64,000 nt of DNA from Euglena gracilis (lineage: Eukaryota > Euglenida > Euglenophyceae > Euglenales), in NCBI GenBank assembly GCA_039621445.1, contig CP154956.1, forward strand, positions 37,474,553 through 37,538,552. Reading direction: 5' to 3'. Under the pieces are notes generated by a model, which did not search any database, was not told the origin of the DNA, and worked only from the letters and a program-made list of their open reading frames with translations. The translations under genes and the position numbers were made by a program. The number at the start of each line of letters is the position of its first letter. Within the stretch, counting starts at the first letter, position 1. Positions 38,036 through 49,271 of this stretch are shown piece by piece.

Positions 38036-41011
38036 ATGGATGCTGCCGTTCAAGAACACCTGGTCCCGATGATCAAGTTGGAAGTTCAAGCTCCAAAACA
38101 CAAAACCTGCTGTCCAGTTCGACATCAGAACACTTCCAGCTGGCTGTTTGACTTGCAGACGAAAGTTGACAAGAAGATGATGATCTATAAATTGGTTCTG
38201 CTGCTGTTCACCTTCACCAGCTCTTGGCAGGTGAATTCCCCCTCTCCCTCTCTCCCCTCCTTGCCCCCCTCCTGTCACTGCACTCCCTGGGCTGGTGTTG
38301 TCCTTACACGATGCCTTGCTTTTCCTTCCCCCAACAAAATCATTTTACAGCACATCCACACCCAGCGACCCAACATTCACCCACAAATCTTTCATCATCC
38401 AAATTTCTCCCCCACACCCCCCTTCCCCATTTCACTGCCAAATGCCCCCCTCCTTTCATTTCCACATCTGGGACATTCTTCCACCACTCCCAGTGGAATC
38501 TTACCGACCACTGTTGTAAACAATCTCCCTTTCCCATTTACACACCTTCCCCCACAACATTCCTGCGCCATTTGCCACACCCTTCCCCTTGTCCCATGTG
38601 TTCCCCCAGGGACCTTGGGTGCACTTTCTCCCCATTCCTCCCAAACCGAAAAATGCTTGTGGGGTTTAGCTTTCCCAAACACCACAACATCGCAAAAATG
38701 GGCCACCCTGGTCCTGACTGCACAAAAGACAAACCCCACACACCTCCCTAAACCTTTCCAGGCAAACCCCTACACTTTCCCGAACAAAAAATGGATTCTT
38801 CTCTGCGGCGACATTCAGCCCAACCCCGGGCCAGTGTCCTCAGCCAACTGCCCTTTTCCAATACCGATCCGCCGGCAACTGACACCTTGGGCGTGGTCAC
38901 GCGGTACCTGGGGCGTCTACCCCCAGCAGGACAAGTGCCAGCCCACAACCTTGGTGCACTGTCCACCCTCACATGGGACGACCTGGCGCTTCCCCTCGGC
39001 CTGCGCTGCTGCCCGGCCGCACCAGCCCCCCGCACGCAATCACGGCTGTTTACCCCTCCAACAAGGCTTCCCTTCCAAGATATCTAGGCCCGCCGTCCCC
39101 TCTCCCCGCATGACAACTTGCCCACCACCGCATTCACTACCCCAGCCGGCTGCATCCCCACGGACGTCTACCCTTCGACGCCTCTCGAAAAGTCAAGGAG
39201 ACGAGAACGACCATCCACCCTCCCGCAATACACTGTGGGGCCTAGCCGGTCGTTTGTCAAAACTTAACCTCCCCCATCCAATATCCAGGAAGTGTATGTA
39301 CCATATACTCCGGATTATGTTCAATGTCCTCCTAGATCTCCAAACTGCATCGCTTCTGCACCTTACCATGGGTCGCCTCATCTCTCTCCTCCTCTCCGTC
39401 CTCTCCCTCAACTGGCATCTTATACTCACCCTGAAATATTACAACGATGCCACCTGTGCTCCCCCCTCAAAAGAACTTGCAGAACGCGGGCTTGGACAAC
39501 GCGGCTCCTATCCCATCCCTACCCATATTTGGGACACTGTTGTCCCCCCCAGCCTCATCCACACCCTCCTTTACCATCCACCACCACCATCTCTTCAGCG
39601 ACGGCCCTCCCCACTCACTTTTGTCCTTCTCCACTCTTTGGCACGGGACAAGTTCCTTCTTCCCCTGCCAAGATCTTCGGGGGACTTCGACCCCTCCTCC
39701 AACATGGCCTCTTTTATCCACCCCAAAAACAGTAGTAAAGTCAGCTTTATTGCCGATTTGCGCTGGGCGAACGCATTCTCCAACCCTCCACCATTCCACC
39801 TCCCCTCCCTTCCCCAAATCTCCCACACCATTTCAAAATTCCCCCCGGGCACACTGTGGGCTGCCACCATCGACCTCACCAATTTCTTTTGGAGTCTCGA
39901 ACTTCCTCCTTCCGCCAAGCACGCCTTCCGCACCTCCTCCTTCTACTTCCCCTGCCTTCCCTTCGGCTGGAACATGTCCCCCATACTAGCCCAGCTTACC
40001 CTTCAAGACCTTATCAATCAGGCTGTTTCCTCCCTCCCTTCGACGTACACCAACGGAACACACTTCTTTATCTTCACCTACTATGACGACATTCTCGTCC
40101 TTGCCCCATCATACTCCCTCTGCAACCTCGTGACCGGCACCATCACATCTACCCTTCTCTCAAATAACCTCCTCATCTCCCCCAAATCCTCCCTTGTGCC
40201 GACGCAAGAAATCACTTGGCTAGGCAAGGTCTTCAACCTTTGCAACCGGACCATCGAAAACACCCTTGCCACATCCCAAAGGGCTCTTGCCCTATGCCTC
40301 CTCTGCGCCTATATTCCTCTACATCCTCGTGTAATCGACCGCCTCACCGGTTACATGCTGTGGTTCCACCGGCCACACCGTGGAACCACCCTGTTCCTCC
40401 GGGGCTGGTACTTGACAAAGTACACCATTGGCCGGCTCGACCACGCCTTTCCAAAACTCCGGAGGGCCCTCTTCCACCTCCTCTTACAAGGCCTCACACC
40501 CTGGACCGCTTTCGACCCAATCCCAACTCCCCTCTTCAACCCCCTCATCTTCGTTGACGCCGCCCTCACAACTGAAGGCTGCCAAATCGGTCTTTACTGC
40601 CCCACCGTCGGATGCCGAATCCAACGAATCCCCTGCCCAGCCATATCCCAACAACGTGCCGAGCTGCTTGCCTTGGAACAAGCTGTCCACTTCGCCCATA
40701 ACACTGGTCTCCATCCCTGCACTATTATTGGTGACAACCTTTCCTCTCTCCACCTCCTTTCGCACTTCACTCCCTCCCTCTCGAACCTACCCCTTTGTAA
40801 AGACCTCCGCCGTTTACTGAACTTTCTTATACGTACCAAACTCATTGCCCACCTACTTTGGTGCCCTTCGTCCCTCCAACCTGCTGACCCGATCTCCCGT
40901 TGGAACCTGTCCCCCTACTTATCACTCCCAAACCAATCTGTTGAAGAACGATTCTCCTCTCTCTGTCGCTCCTTTCATCAATGCCGCCCCATCGGGATCC
41001 TTCACGGGTAA
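38036..41011 (+). CDS. RT-RNase H polyprotein with 2A-like motif
   Basis: 991 aa from ATG 38036. An N-terminal hydrophobic segment (MIYKLVLLLFTFTSSW, residues about 48-65) is followed by a Pro/Ser/Thr-rich region and LLCGDIQPNPGP ending at residue 266, a 2A-like ribosome-skipping motif with Gln where Glu is usual. RT follows: KVSFIADLRWANAF, AATIDLTNFFWSL, LPFGWNMSP, TYYDDILVLAP (YYDD box at 40078-40089), WLGKVF. RNase H: FVDAALTTEG, QQRAELLAL, IIGDNLSSLHLL, ending QPADPISRW. The RNase H ending is like DIRS elements. No integrase, recombinase or endonuclease is visible. The frame is intact and GC-rich at third positions. Confidence 0.88.
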   Translation: MDAAVQEHLVPMIKLEVQAPKHKTCCPVRHQNTSSWLFDLQTKVDKKMMIYKLVLLLFTFTSSWQVNSPSPSLPSLPPSCHCTPWAGVVLTRCLAFPSPNKIILQHIHTQRPNIHPQIFHHPNFSPTPPFPISLPNAPLLSFPHLGHSSTTPSGILPTTVVNNLPFPFTHLPPQHSCAICHTLPLVPCVPPGTLGALSPHSSQTEKCLWGLAFPNTTTSQKWATLVLTAQKTNPTHLPKPFQANPYTFPNKKWILLCGDIQPNPGPVSSANCPFPIPIRRQLTPWAWSRGTWGVYPQQDKCQPTTLVHCPPSHGTTWRFPSACAAARPHQPPARNHGCLPLQQGFPSKISRPAVPSPRMTTCPPPHSLPQPAASPRTSTLRRLSKSQGDENDHPPSRNTLWGLAGRLSKLNLPHPISRKCMYHILRIMFNVLLDLQTASLLHLTMGRLISLLLSVLSLNWHLILTLKYYNDATCAPPSKELAERGLGQRGSYPIPTHIWDTVVPPSLIHTLLYHPPPPSLQRRPSPLTFVLLHSLARDKFLLPLPRSSGDFDPSSNMASFIHPKNSSKVSFIADLRWANAFSNPPPFHLPSLPQISHTISKFPPGTLWAATIDLTNFFWSLELPPSAKHAFRTSSFYFPCLPFGWNMSPILAQLTLQDLINQAVSSLPSTYTNGTHFFIFTYYDDILVLAPSYSLCNLVTGTITSTLLSNNLLISPKSSLVPTQEITWLGKVFNLCNRTIENTLATSQRALALCLLCAYIPLHPRVIDRLTGYMLWFHRPHRGTTLFLRGWYLTKYTIGRLDHAFPKLRRALFHLLLQGLTPWTAFDPIPTPLFNPLIFVDAALTTEGCQIGLYCPTVGCRIQRIPCPAISQQRAELLALEQAVHFAHNTGLHPCTIIGDNLSSLHLLSHFTPSLSNLPLCKDLRRLLNFLIRTKLIAHLLWCPSSLQPADPISRWNLSPYLSLPNQSVEERFSSLCRSFHQCRPIGILHG

Positions 41012-41015
41012 CGGT

Positions 41016-41267
41016 GGGTGTGCTGTCCATTCCCATGTGTTCCCATGCTTCGCGGATCCTACGATCCCCGATCGCCAGATCCGCGACAGTAAATTAGGTA
41101 TTAGCTGCCCATCCCTTGTTCTGCAGTGTATTTTCACGAAAGGAAGTACACTCTCTACCCCACCTCACCTTGCCACTGATGCTCCATCGTGTCTCCGTTG
41201 AGGGTTTTTGTACAATATCTGACCACCTAAGAACGTTGCCGCCACCTTCGGGTGTGTTGTCCATTCC
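41016..41267 (+). repeat. B1-A2-B2 3' terminal repeat block
   Basis: B1 41016-41033, A2 41056-41151, B2 41250-41267. B1 and B2 differ at one of 18 bases. The stop codon of the polyprotein lies five bases before B1. Confidence 0.75.
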
Positions 41268-42218
41268 AGTTTTTGCAGGGGTTTGCAAAGCTCAATAATG
41301 ATGGAATTCAGCATAATTTATCAAAATCAAGGGGGGAAACCTTGATTTTGACTTGGGTTGGTTGATTTTGATGCAATGGGCAAGAATTTGGGATTTGAGA
41401 GCGCTTAGGAATCAGCGCACTCAATCCTAAATTTAACTGCCCATCAAGGGCATCAAAATCATTTTATTTTCACAGGGTTTTCCTCTTTACCTTTTGCACC
41501 ATTGTATTTGTTGTGGCAAGTACATCCAATTACAATCAAGAATTGAGTTTGGAATTTCAATTGCAATGGAAGATCAACAAAACAATCAATCATTTGAAGA
41601 AGGAGAGGTTTGTCTTCCCCCCACCTCATCTGTGGGAAAAGGGGCAGGGGGGTGGGTCTCTTCAACTCAGGCAACCACAGGCCATTTTTCACCCCAAAAC
41701 CCCCTTTTTGGCCCAGAAACTGTGAGAAATGACACCCAGGGGGGGGTGTTGGCTCTCACTGGTTCAGCTGAGCAGGGAGGGGTTGAAACCCCAAAGGCAC
41801 CCCCCTTGGAGATCCCAGTGACACCCCCCTCAGGGGTCGGGGAGGGTCCACTGGGAGGGTCCTCCTTGGAAATGATGGCCCAGTTTCGGCCACAGGGGGG
41901 GCCAGAATGGGAAAAAATTTCCGACACAAGTCGGCTCGAGGAGCCAAAAAACGATCCTACGCCGGAAACTGGCCCGGGGCGGGGGTTTCCGCTTCACCCC
42001 AGTGCTGCCGGGGGACATGGCAGCACGGGTGTGAAACAATTTGCCATCCATGGCAGATCGTTACGTCCAGGGCTGTGGGCTTGCCATCCTGCCAGCATGC
42101 CAGTAAAAGGTCAGCGGGGCGCAGGTTAGCATCGGGGGCATTGGGGATTGCGACTTCTTATAGGTGCCGCCCCGGCGGCGCGAATGTCAGTAGGATTTGG
42201 GGGAGGGGCCCCGAATCC
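41268..42218 (+). repeat. 951-bp direct duplication, right copy (partial Element 2 LTR)
   Basis: Starts AGTTTTTGCAGGGG, inside the LTR, and ends at GAATCC, offset +4328 from the left copy. The left end coincides with the end of the B2 repeat of the preceding element. Confidence 0.88.
42165..42218 (+). repeat. 54-bp double-hairpin motif, copy 2
   Basis: Identical to copy 1, being part of the 951-bp duplication, but followed by a different sequence that belongs to the dispersed repeat body. Confidence 0.85.
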
Positions 42219-42490
42219 ACAGACGAGCAGTTAACGCTATGGGGAAAACTTTGAATAAAAAAATTTTCGGGTATCTTAAATCGATCAGTTTTCGGACGGG
42301 AATGTCCCCCTGCTGCCCGGAGGCTCAAATCGGCTCCGTACGGAAGATCGGCTGCCCGTCAGATATGTGGTGCGCATTCCTAAACTGCACATGCTGATAT
42401 ATGATTTTGGTTCTAACTCGCTTTGTAGCGGGAGATAGGGCTCGCATCCGGCAGACGGGCGACCGCGATTGACGGCGATGCAGACTGGAG
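42219..42490 (+). repeat. Dispersed repeat body, copy A
   Basis: Shares GCCCGTCAGATATGTG, GCGCATTCCT, TAACTCGCTTTGTAGCGGG and GGCAGACGGGCG with 49272-49535. Its first half (TATGGGGAAAACTTTG ... TTTCGGGTATCTT) is shared with 44684-44720. Not coding. CTCGCTTTGTAGCGGGAG can fold. Confidence 0.75.
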
Positions 42491-44279
42491 GACTGGAATG
42501 AACACAAGAAGGTTTGTCAACCATCTATTTATTTTCCATCCAGATCACAGCGCAATCTAAAGAATTCATTTGTAACTATCAATTATTTTTTTTGAAACGA
42601 AATGGTGATTATGTTTTTTTTGATGCTTTGCACTTCACAGTTGAGGTATCATCCCTGTCACTTGTTCTTTGCGGAGTTGATCTTTTCAAGTTGCTGCTGA
42701 AAATAGGCTGTGTTGATCTTTTCCGCAGTTGTGCTGGTGAAAACTTTTGTTGAGAAAATCTGTCACTCACACGTCACATGATTTCGCAGGATAATGTCAA
42801 AATGTCTGTGTTAAAACGACTTTTCCTTCTTCTTTTGCTTTCATTTTCTTCAGTTCCTTCACCTTTAGGAATTCGACACACAACATCAACTCTGGGCTGT
42901 GTTGGAAGCTGGGGGGTGAGCAGGGTGTATCCTGAGGAATCATGATGCATGAAATGTGTGAGATGTTGCAGGAATGATCGTTGTCACAAATACCCAGATG
43001 AAACGTTCAGGATTTTTTGTTTGGAATATTGTTCTTGAAAAGGTCCTTATGAAACAGCTACATGCCACAGACTCAATTATGCCTCCCAGTTGCATATTTT
43101 GCCAAACACCAGGTGAAGACGGTCTGCATCTGTAAAAACACAAGCACTGCAACTGAAAACAAACAGGCACTATGTTACAAAAATACAAAAAAAATGCAAA
43201 TTTGAAATTGAAATGAAATGCTCAGCCAGTTATGGACCACTGGTCTTTTCTTTGATCTGTTTCTCCAAACATTGTTGTTTTTTGTTTCTTTTATCGTTGG
43301 ATGGAAACTCTTTTTTTCCATTCACAGATTTTCACAACATTTTTTGAATGGCAGCCTTCCCCCCCAGTCTTTGGGGCATCCCCTGAAATACTTTTTTTCA
43401 AGGCAGCCCCCCAGGTTTTGGGCACAGTCCGTACTCCTCCTCAGTTTTTGGGCCACAGTCCGTCATTTTTTTTAAAGGCAGCCCCCTTGAAAAATTTCGG
43501 CCTTGGTCCTTTCTTTTCACCCCCCCCACGACCGCGATCCGTGCTTTTTTTGGGCAGCCCAGGTGATAAATTAGGGCCACGGTCCGTACTTCGGGCATCC
43601 CCCCCCCCCCGAAACAACTGGTACGTACGAGAAAACGGCAGCCCAGTTGAAAAAAAATGGGCCGCAATCTGTGTTTTGTGAGCCCCCCCCCCGTAAATGT
43701 GGTAATCCAACTTTGAATCGCGGCCTAGGAGGAATACTTCAAACCGAAGTTCTCAAGGGGCAAAAGTACAGTGGAAAGTACAGCGGACGGAAGTTGTCTT
43801 GGTTATAGGAAGGTAAGGAACTGTAAAACGGGGGTTGAATTGTACAAATGTATTTGGATACTCAAAGGCCGTTCTGGTCTTAGATTCTTGTGAGCAGAAT
43901 GTAATCAGAGTTTGGGAAGGGTCATGTTCAAATTACTAAACTCCCTCAAGTTTTCATGCTTTCCACATCCTTGTGGTAAGTATTTAAGAGCTAAACTCCT
44001 TGATCATAGATTGTGCTGAGTAGAGAAAAAAGAGGTGTGAGAGAGGTTGTGTTTGATGCATCGTCCTTCTGTGCCCGGGGTAGTCCAGGTGTGGCACCTC
44101 CCGAAGGAATCACTAATTAGCACACGACGAAAATGACGTATTACAGGACCGGAAGCTCTGACCAAGAATGGTCGGTCGTAAAGAACATCCCGCAAACGCC
44201 TGCAAAAAACAATCATTAGATGCATTTTTCGCAAGATGAATAGCTTACCCAGTGATGGTATGACGATAGACATGTAGGT
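42491..44279 (+). other. No gene seen
   Basis: AT-rich stretch with poly-T and poly-C runs. 43340-43690 has a loose tandem pattern around GGCAGCCC and GGGC(C)ACAGTCCGT, the remains of a diverged minisatellite. No ORF is supported. Confidence 0.5.
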
Positions 44280-44332
44280 CCCGTGCATGTCCCGCCCTTG
44301 CGCCTCTGGCGCAAGGGCGGGACATGCACGGG
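44280..44332. repeat. 25-bp perfect hairpin with TCT loop
   Basis: Arms 44280-44304 and 44308-44332 are perfectly complementary. The core CCCGCCCTTGCGCC next to the loop is shared with two other hairpins at 48715-48755 and 50996-51030. Confidence 0.92.
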
Positions 44333-44679
44333 GTGCCTGCTTTTCCCTTCCTCCTTTGCACTCAAGCTGCTTTTCCTTCGCTTTCTTTCTTGAACCATGG
44401 TTTTTTTTTTATATGGTGTCCCGTCAGGTGTAAAGAGGTTCATGCAAAGTTGAAGCCTAAATGGTGATTGTCAATGATGACTTGGATTTGTGAATGTCGG
44501 TGGGCTCGAGATATTCATTCAAGTCACTTACTCAACAAGTAAATTGCATAAACATTGATACATTCAAGTAAAAAGTTTTCACTTCAATTTGTGCCTCCTC
44601 GGCGGCGTGAATTTTATATAGCAGACTTTGGGAGTCCTGAATTCACATTACGCCATGTTATGTGTTATATGTTACATTA

Positions 44680-44825
44680 CGTTATGGGCAAAACTTTGGG
44701 TGTAAAACGTTTCGGGTATCTTGAAATGTTCTATTTCAGAACGAGAACCTCCCTTTCCCGGCTCAAACCAGTTACGAAACGATGATCATATCCCCGTCGT
44801 ACATTCCTAAACTTAAAAGGTTGGC
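44680..44825 (+). repeat. Dispersed repeat body, copy C (no hairpin motif)
   Basis: ATGGGCAAAACTTTGGGTGTAAAAC...TTTCGGGTATCTTGAAAT...CATTCCTAAACTT is a diverged relative of 42235-42390. Confidence 0.6.
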
Positions 44826-45959
44826 TTACAAAAGGTCTCGGAGGTTTCCAAACACCGTGAAAGAACACAAAAGGACCAATAGTGGGATCGTACCGTCAAC
44901 TCTAAAGTGATCACGACAAGCTTTGTTCAAGGTGCAAATGATGATTTCATCAAATTAAATGAATTCACCGAGTGAATTTGATATTGTCTTTAAAAAAAAT
45001 GGGTTGCTGCTTCCGGTCTTTCAAACGAGTTGGACAAAAATCAAAATACCACCCAAATGCTTGTGAATGCAAATGTAGCATAATTATGGTATTGTGTAAT
45101 CGCAGCGGTGATTTCAAAACGATGAAACTTTTCCTTTGAATATTTTCCTGTGTATGTGATTCTCTTTTACTCCAATGTCTTTTAATCGAAAGTTGTGGAA
45201 AACAACGCATATCTTGTGATGGGATTGGATGCATGATACCTCCCGCAAGGAACTTGAAAAAAGCAGTCACACAACCAAGAAGAAATCGCCAAATAAATTA
45301 AAAGCAGATGGCTTTGGGATGAAAGGAAAGGGAAAAATGTAAGTCATTTGTGGAGTTCAGAATTAATTTGTAGCACAGGAGATATTTGGTTTATTTTTGT
45401 TGGTTATGTTTCAACAGTTTAGGGTATGATGCACAAATCAAATTCCTAATGAAACTTCTTCTGTTTGGAAAAGTATTACAAATTTTATTTTTAAAGAGCT
45501 GATATTTACGCGTAGCTCCGCTTCTGTTTGATGGGTTTGTCCAAAAAAGGTGATCGAAACATTTCCCTTTGTTTGATGAAAAATTACCTGACTCGGAAAA
45601 AGTATTCTTTTCTTTGATTCTCCCTCCAAAAGTGAGCGTTTGCAATTCTCCTCATTTTTTTGAACCAATTCGGAAAAAAGTGGTCCAAAACAGGGTTTTC
45701 GGTGACACAAATGGTGGACTTATCTCCTTCCTGCCTCTCTAAACCGCAATTCATCCCATTTTGCAAAATCATTCCGCGCACGCATAGTTCCGTAATGGCC
45801 GTTTCCCAAACGGCGGCATTTAAGGGCTGCATTTTCCCTATGGTTGAAAATGCTTCTAGCGGACGTGGCAAACCCTACATCACTTCAGAACGAATTCTTG
45901 CAACAACTTCAAATCCCCCAGGCACCAGCCGGAATCTATAGGCACAGCTTGTGTGTCTC

Positions 45960-45991
<32 letters not shown>

Positions 45992-46660
45992 GCGTGCGCG
46001 CGCGTGTGTGTGCCTGCCTTCGTGCGTGCGTGCGTGCATGCGAGCTTGTGTGTGCTTGTGTGTTTGTGTGTCCGTGTGTTTGGAAAACACCTTGTGCAAG
46101 TCGAGGAGGACTAAGGGGAGGCTTGCAGGCTTGAGATTCTGAGGATAAGGTGTGCAATTTGGCAAAAATGGTGATCCTGAAGTAGAGGCACGGAGAAGGC
46201 CAAAGGAAGGCAAGCAAAAACAAGTTATTTGTGGCACACAAAATGACGCCAAACAATTCCTCTTTTAAATACGGCCATTTTAGAAACTTTCGCAACGTGG
46301 AACGTGGTCTTGACACCCTGCACAATGAAGGTAGGACGAGAGGCCCCACCCTTGCACCACAAACGGTAGGCTGTGGAAGGGTGATTGGTGAGGGCGGAAC
46401 GGGGCACCATCCTGTCTCGGCAAAAGCTCCTGTTTGAAATAAGTTTTATTTTTGTACTTCTTCTGAATTTGCCGTTATTCGCATCAGGCCTGCCGTTCTG
46501 AAAGTGAAAGTCAAGACGTGGGTGTAAATGAAAACTTCAAAGAAGAAAGTGACGATCTGGGTGAGTGATGATTCAGTTTCATGTGAGCTTGAACCAAGCA
46601 CCTATTTCGATTCTCAAAATTTTCGTACTCTTGTCCTCCGTTCCTACTCTAGTTTTAGTG
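44826..46660 (+). other. No gene seen apart from the microsatellite
   Basis: No frame shows a recognisable domain. Frames of 90-137 codons lie in or beside the TG repeat or are unremarkable. Confidence 0.5.
45959..46078 (+). repeat. TG/CG-rich microsatellite
   Basis: Nearly uninterrupted TG and CGTG dinucleotide-type repeats over about 120 bp. ORFs in it on both strands are artefacts of composition. Confidence 0.9.
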
Positions 46661-46714
46661 TGCCGCCGCTGCGGCGCGAATCTCAGTAGGATTTGGGGGA
46701 GGGGCCCCGAATCC
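46661..46714 (+). repeat. 54-bp double-hairpin motif, copy 3
   Basis: TGCCGCCGCTGCGGC...GGGGCCCCGAATCC. The loop of the first hairpin differs but its stem is kept. It is preceded by TTGTCCTCCGTTCCTACTCTAG (46631-46652), which is also found before copy 4 and, without the motif, at 51421-51442. Confidence 0.85.
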
Positions 46715-47000
46715 GCAAAAGGGAGGAAGCAACAGCGTAAGGGTACAGTTTTACCTCCACAGCCCTCAGTCGATTCTAGAAATTCCCAGGAATGTGCTGG
46801 TGCAATCCGTTTTTTGTGTCTCTCATCCGTACAGAATCTGTTGCAAAATTCGAATTTTGCTTGGATTGCAGATATGTGGTGCAATTTTGCATTGGGCATC
46901 GATCGGTATAAAGTTTGTTGGAAATGGCTGCAGGAATCGGGAGATGGGATTATCACTAGGCAATTCCCAGCGGAATCTCCTGGATCGAAGATATGTGGTA
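46715..47000 (+). repeat. Dispersed repeat body, weakly similar copy D
   Basis: Follows double-hairpin motif copy 3. It shares mainly GCAGATATGTGGTGC (46869-46883) with copies A and B, so membership is tentative. Confidence 0.4.
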
Positions 47001-49190
47001 GGAATCTTCAACAGAATTCATCTGGTAATTGAAGTTGTGTGCAACTCCGTGTGCGATGGGACCTGGCCATCATTCGGCAACACCGGTGGCCGCGACAAAG
47101 GCAATGCAGACCAGAAAAGGTTCCGGGATTTTGACATGAACAATCCTCAAATTCCTCACAACAGGACAAATCAAGATTAATTTTTCAAATTCATCAGTTG
47201 CTTTGTCAAAAGAGATGTGAAATTTGAAGGATAAGTTCAGCTGAAGTGCTACTGAAACCGATAAAATCCCCTTTGAGGTGTGACCCTGTCGCTCTCCATG
47301 CTGGTTGGCTTCACTGTCAGTGAAGGTGTGGTCCCTCCTGTTTTCACTGCTGGTGGAGTCTGGTGTGTCCTTTTGCAACTGGGTTTTTTTCCTGAAATGA
47401 TGCAGTTTCGGTGCCTGTGGCATGACAATGTGAGCAGTGCATTGTCCTTCATTATGTACCCATTGAATCACGTGACGCTGGGTTTCAACACATGAAATGA
47501 TAACCTCACCCCAGATCAACACTTTCCACAGCATGCACTCAAATAGCCCCTGTTGTTTAACAGATATCTGTTGGTTCAATGTCTGTGTCATTGGTGGTCT
47601 GTTCTGTGGTTCATGTGTTGTTGTTTTTTTGCAGGCCTGCTGGACGCCATTCAACATTCAACGTTAACGACGAATGGGAAGTGAAGAAGTGGAGTGTGTC
47701 CTGTTTGTTCAAGGTAATTTGTAATTTATCGTGGCATATTTTTGCTGCTTTTTTGCTGTGCTCAACTTGCTTTTTGCTGTGGTTGTTAAAATGTCAACAA
47801 AACAAATTTACTGGGTTCCACCTTTCTTCCTTTCCTCCACTTCCAATTTTCAGGATGATGTTTTCATCAGTTGGAACAGAGTGCAGTGAAAGAAATTTCA
47901 AACAATCACCCCCACGCAAAATGGAATCAGTTAGATTCGCTGGGGAGCTGTGGTTCTTTTTTCTGTTTGTACCCTGTTAATTTCTTTGTCAGAAGTTTTT
48001 TCGAAAGATTTGTCGAGACATGCTGCTGTTTTTTGAGGAACAAATAAAGTTCCAATTTTCCGAAAAGAATTTGTTTCTTCTCCCCCCCCGACGGAAATGA
48101 CGGGGAACTCTGCAGAGAACAGCCAGCAATTTTTTTCCACTACTGGGTATGGTGTCTGAACAAAAGTACGACAAACGTTTCAGAGGGGTTGGGCAAAGCC
48201 TGACATAATGTTTGCGCTATAAATTTTTGGCAACGCGGCGCAGGTTCAATCCGTAAGGCCCCAACATCCTAAGCTTAGGGGGTAAAGGTCGTCGAACTGC
48301 CTCCTCCAAAAACGCGTTGGCATTCCCTTTTTTGAAGGCAGCAATCAAAAGCTGGACAAAAAAAAGACCTCAAAATATTGCGTCTTTCGCGGCTACGGCC
48401 ATGTACGCAAATCAAACAGGGCCCAAAGAACAGAAAATCCAAGCAGAAACGACAAATTTTTTCAGTAGTTGCAGTGTGCTTAATCAGGCACGAAATTGGA
48501 TGCGCGGGCGGGAGGCTCGTGCGTCTTTCGGCCCAAAAAAAAAACACTGTCGCAAACACCGCAGTTTCAGAGGGTCAGAAAAGTTCGTCGTTTTCGCAGT
48601 ATTTGTGTTTCGTAAAGTTTTCACTACCAAAAAATATCCCGCCCTTTTTGGGGCCACGGGCATGGGTGACGAAGTCCGGCCTCACGGCCTTGTCCTGGAA
48701 GATCCCGAACCCCACCCCCCCAACCCTTGCGCCGAAGGCGCAAGGGTTGGGGGGGCGGGCCCTCCTCCGTCATCTTCCTCCCCCCGTTAATTTCCAACTT
48801 TCCAAGCCAACTTTTTTGGCTGTTATTGCATACGTCGTCTTTCATTTCGAGGGCGATTGTTCAGGGGCATCCTCCCTCAAAGAAGTTTCCCACACAGTTT
48901 TTGTTTGTGTGTAACTTCTCATCGTTTCGGAAACCCGGGTGGTTATTGAGGGCCCTGCCTAACTGGCACGCACACAGAAGACACATTTTGTTACAAAAAG
49001 ATGTTAGACGAATGGAGGACCCCCAAATGGATGAAAAAAAGAGTTTAATGGCCAATTGATCTTGAATGTGATGTCCTGCGTTGTTTTTCAACATGCGCGA
49101 GGATGCCCGAACTATCGCAAAAGGTTTCATCACCACTCAAACCTTCTGAAACATGTCCCCCCGTCTTTCGTCATGATCACTTCCTACTTT
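47001..49190 (+). other. No gene seen
   Basis: Mixed AT-rich sequence with possible splice-like sites (TTTTTTTGCAG at about 47625-47635) but no recognisable exon. 48300-48900 and 50540-51200 are similar in style (CAAAAAA, GGGCC, then a GC hairpin), though I could not align them convincingly. Confidence 0.4.
48715..48755. repeat. 19-bp perfect hairpin with GAA loop
   Basis: CCCCCCCAACCCTTGCGCC / GAA / complementary arm. Same CCCTTGCGCC core as 44280-44332. Confidence 0.92.
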
Positions 49191-49215
49191 TGTCCGTTCC
49201 TAATCTAGTTTTGGA

Positions 49216-49271
49216 TGCCGCCTCCTGCGGCGCGAATCTCAGTAGGATTTGGGGGAGGGGTCCCCGAATCC
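49216..49271 (+). repeat. 54-bp double-hairpin motif, copy 4
   Basis: TGCCGCCTCCTGCGGC...GGGGTCCCCGAATCC. Loop and one tract length differ, but both stems are conserved. Confidence 0.85.

Larger units (their letters stand above)
37887..41267 (+). mobile_element. RT-RNase H retroelement with split direct repeats
   Basis: Structure A1 - ORF - B1 - A2 - B2. A is a 96-bp perfect direct repeat (37887-37982, 41056-41151). B is GGGTGTGYTGTCCATTCC (41016-41033, 41250-41267). Split direct repeats of this form are known from Ngaro/PAT-type tyrosine recombinase retroelements, but this element has no recombinase ORF. It lies exactly between two 951-bp identical direct repeats, which could be an exceptionally long target duplication or a later tandem duplication. 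Confidence 0.7.

Noticed and set aside
44004-44288. 94-codon minus ORF ending in the hairpin
   Set aside because: No domain and it runs into the palindrome; judged chance.
45875-46349. ORFs of 125-137 codons over the TG microsatellite
   Set aside because: Translate to Cys/Val or Thr/His repeats; compositional artefacts.
48230-48260. Possible tRNA B-box GGTTCAATCC
   Set aside because: No matching acceptor or anticodon arms around it.
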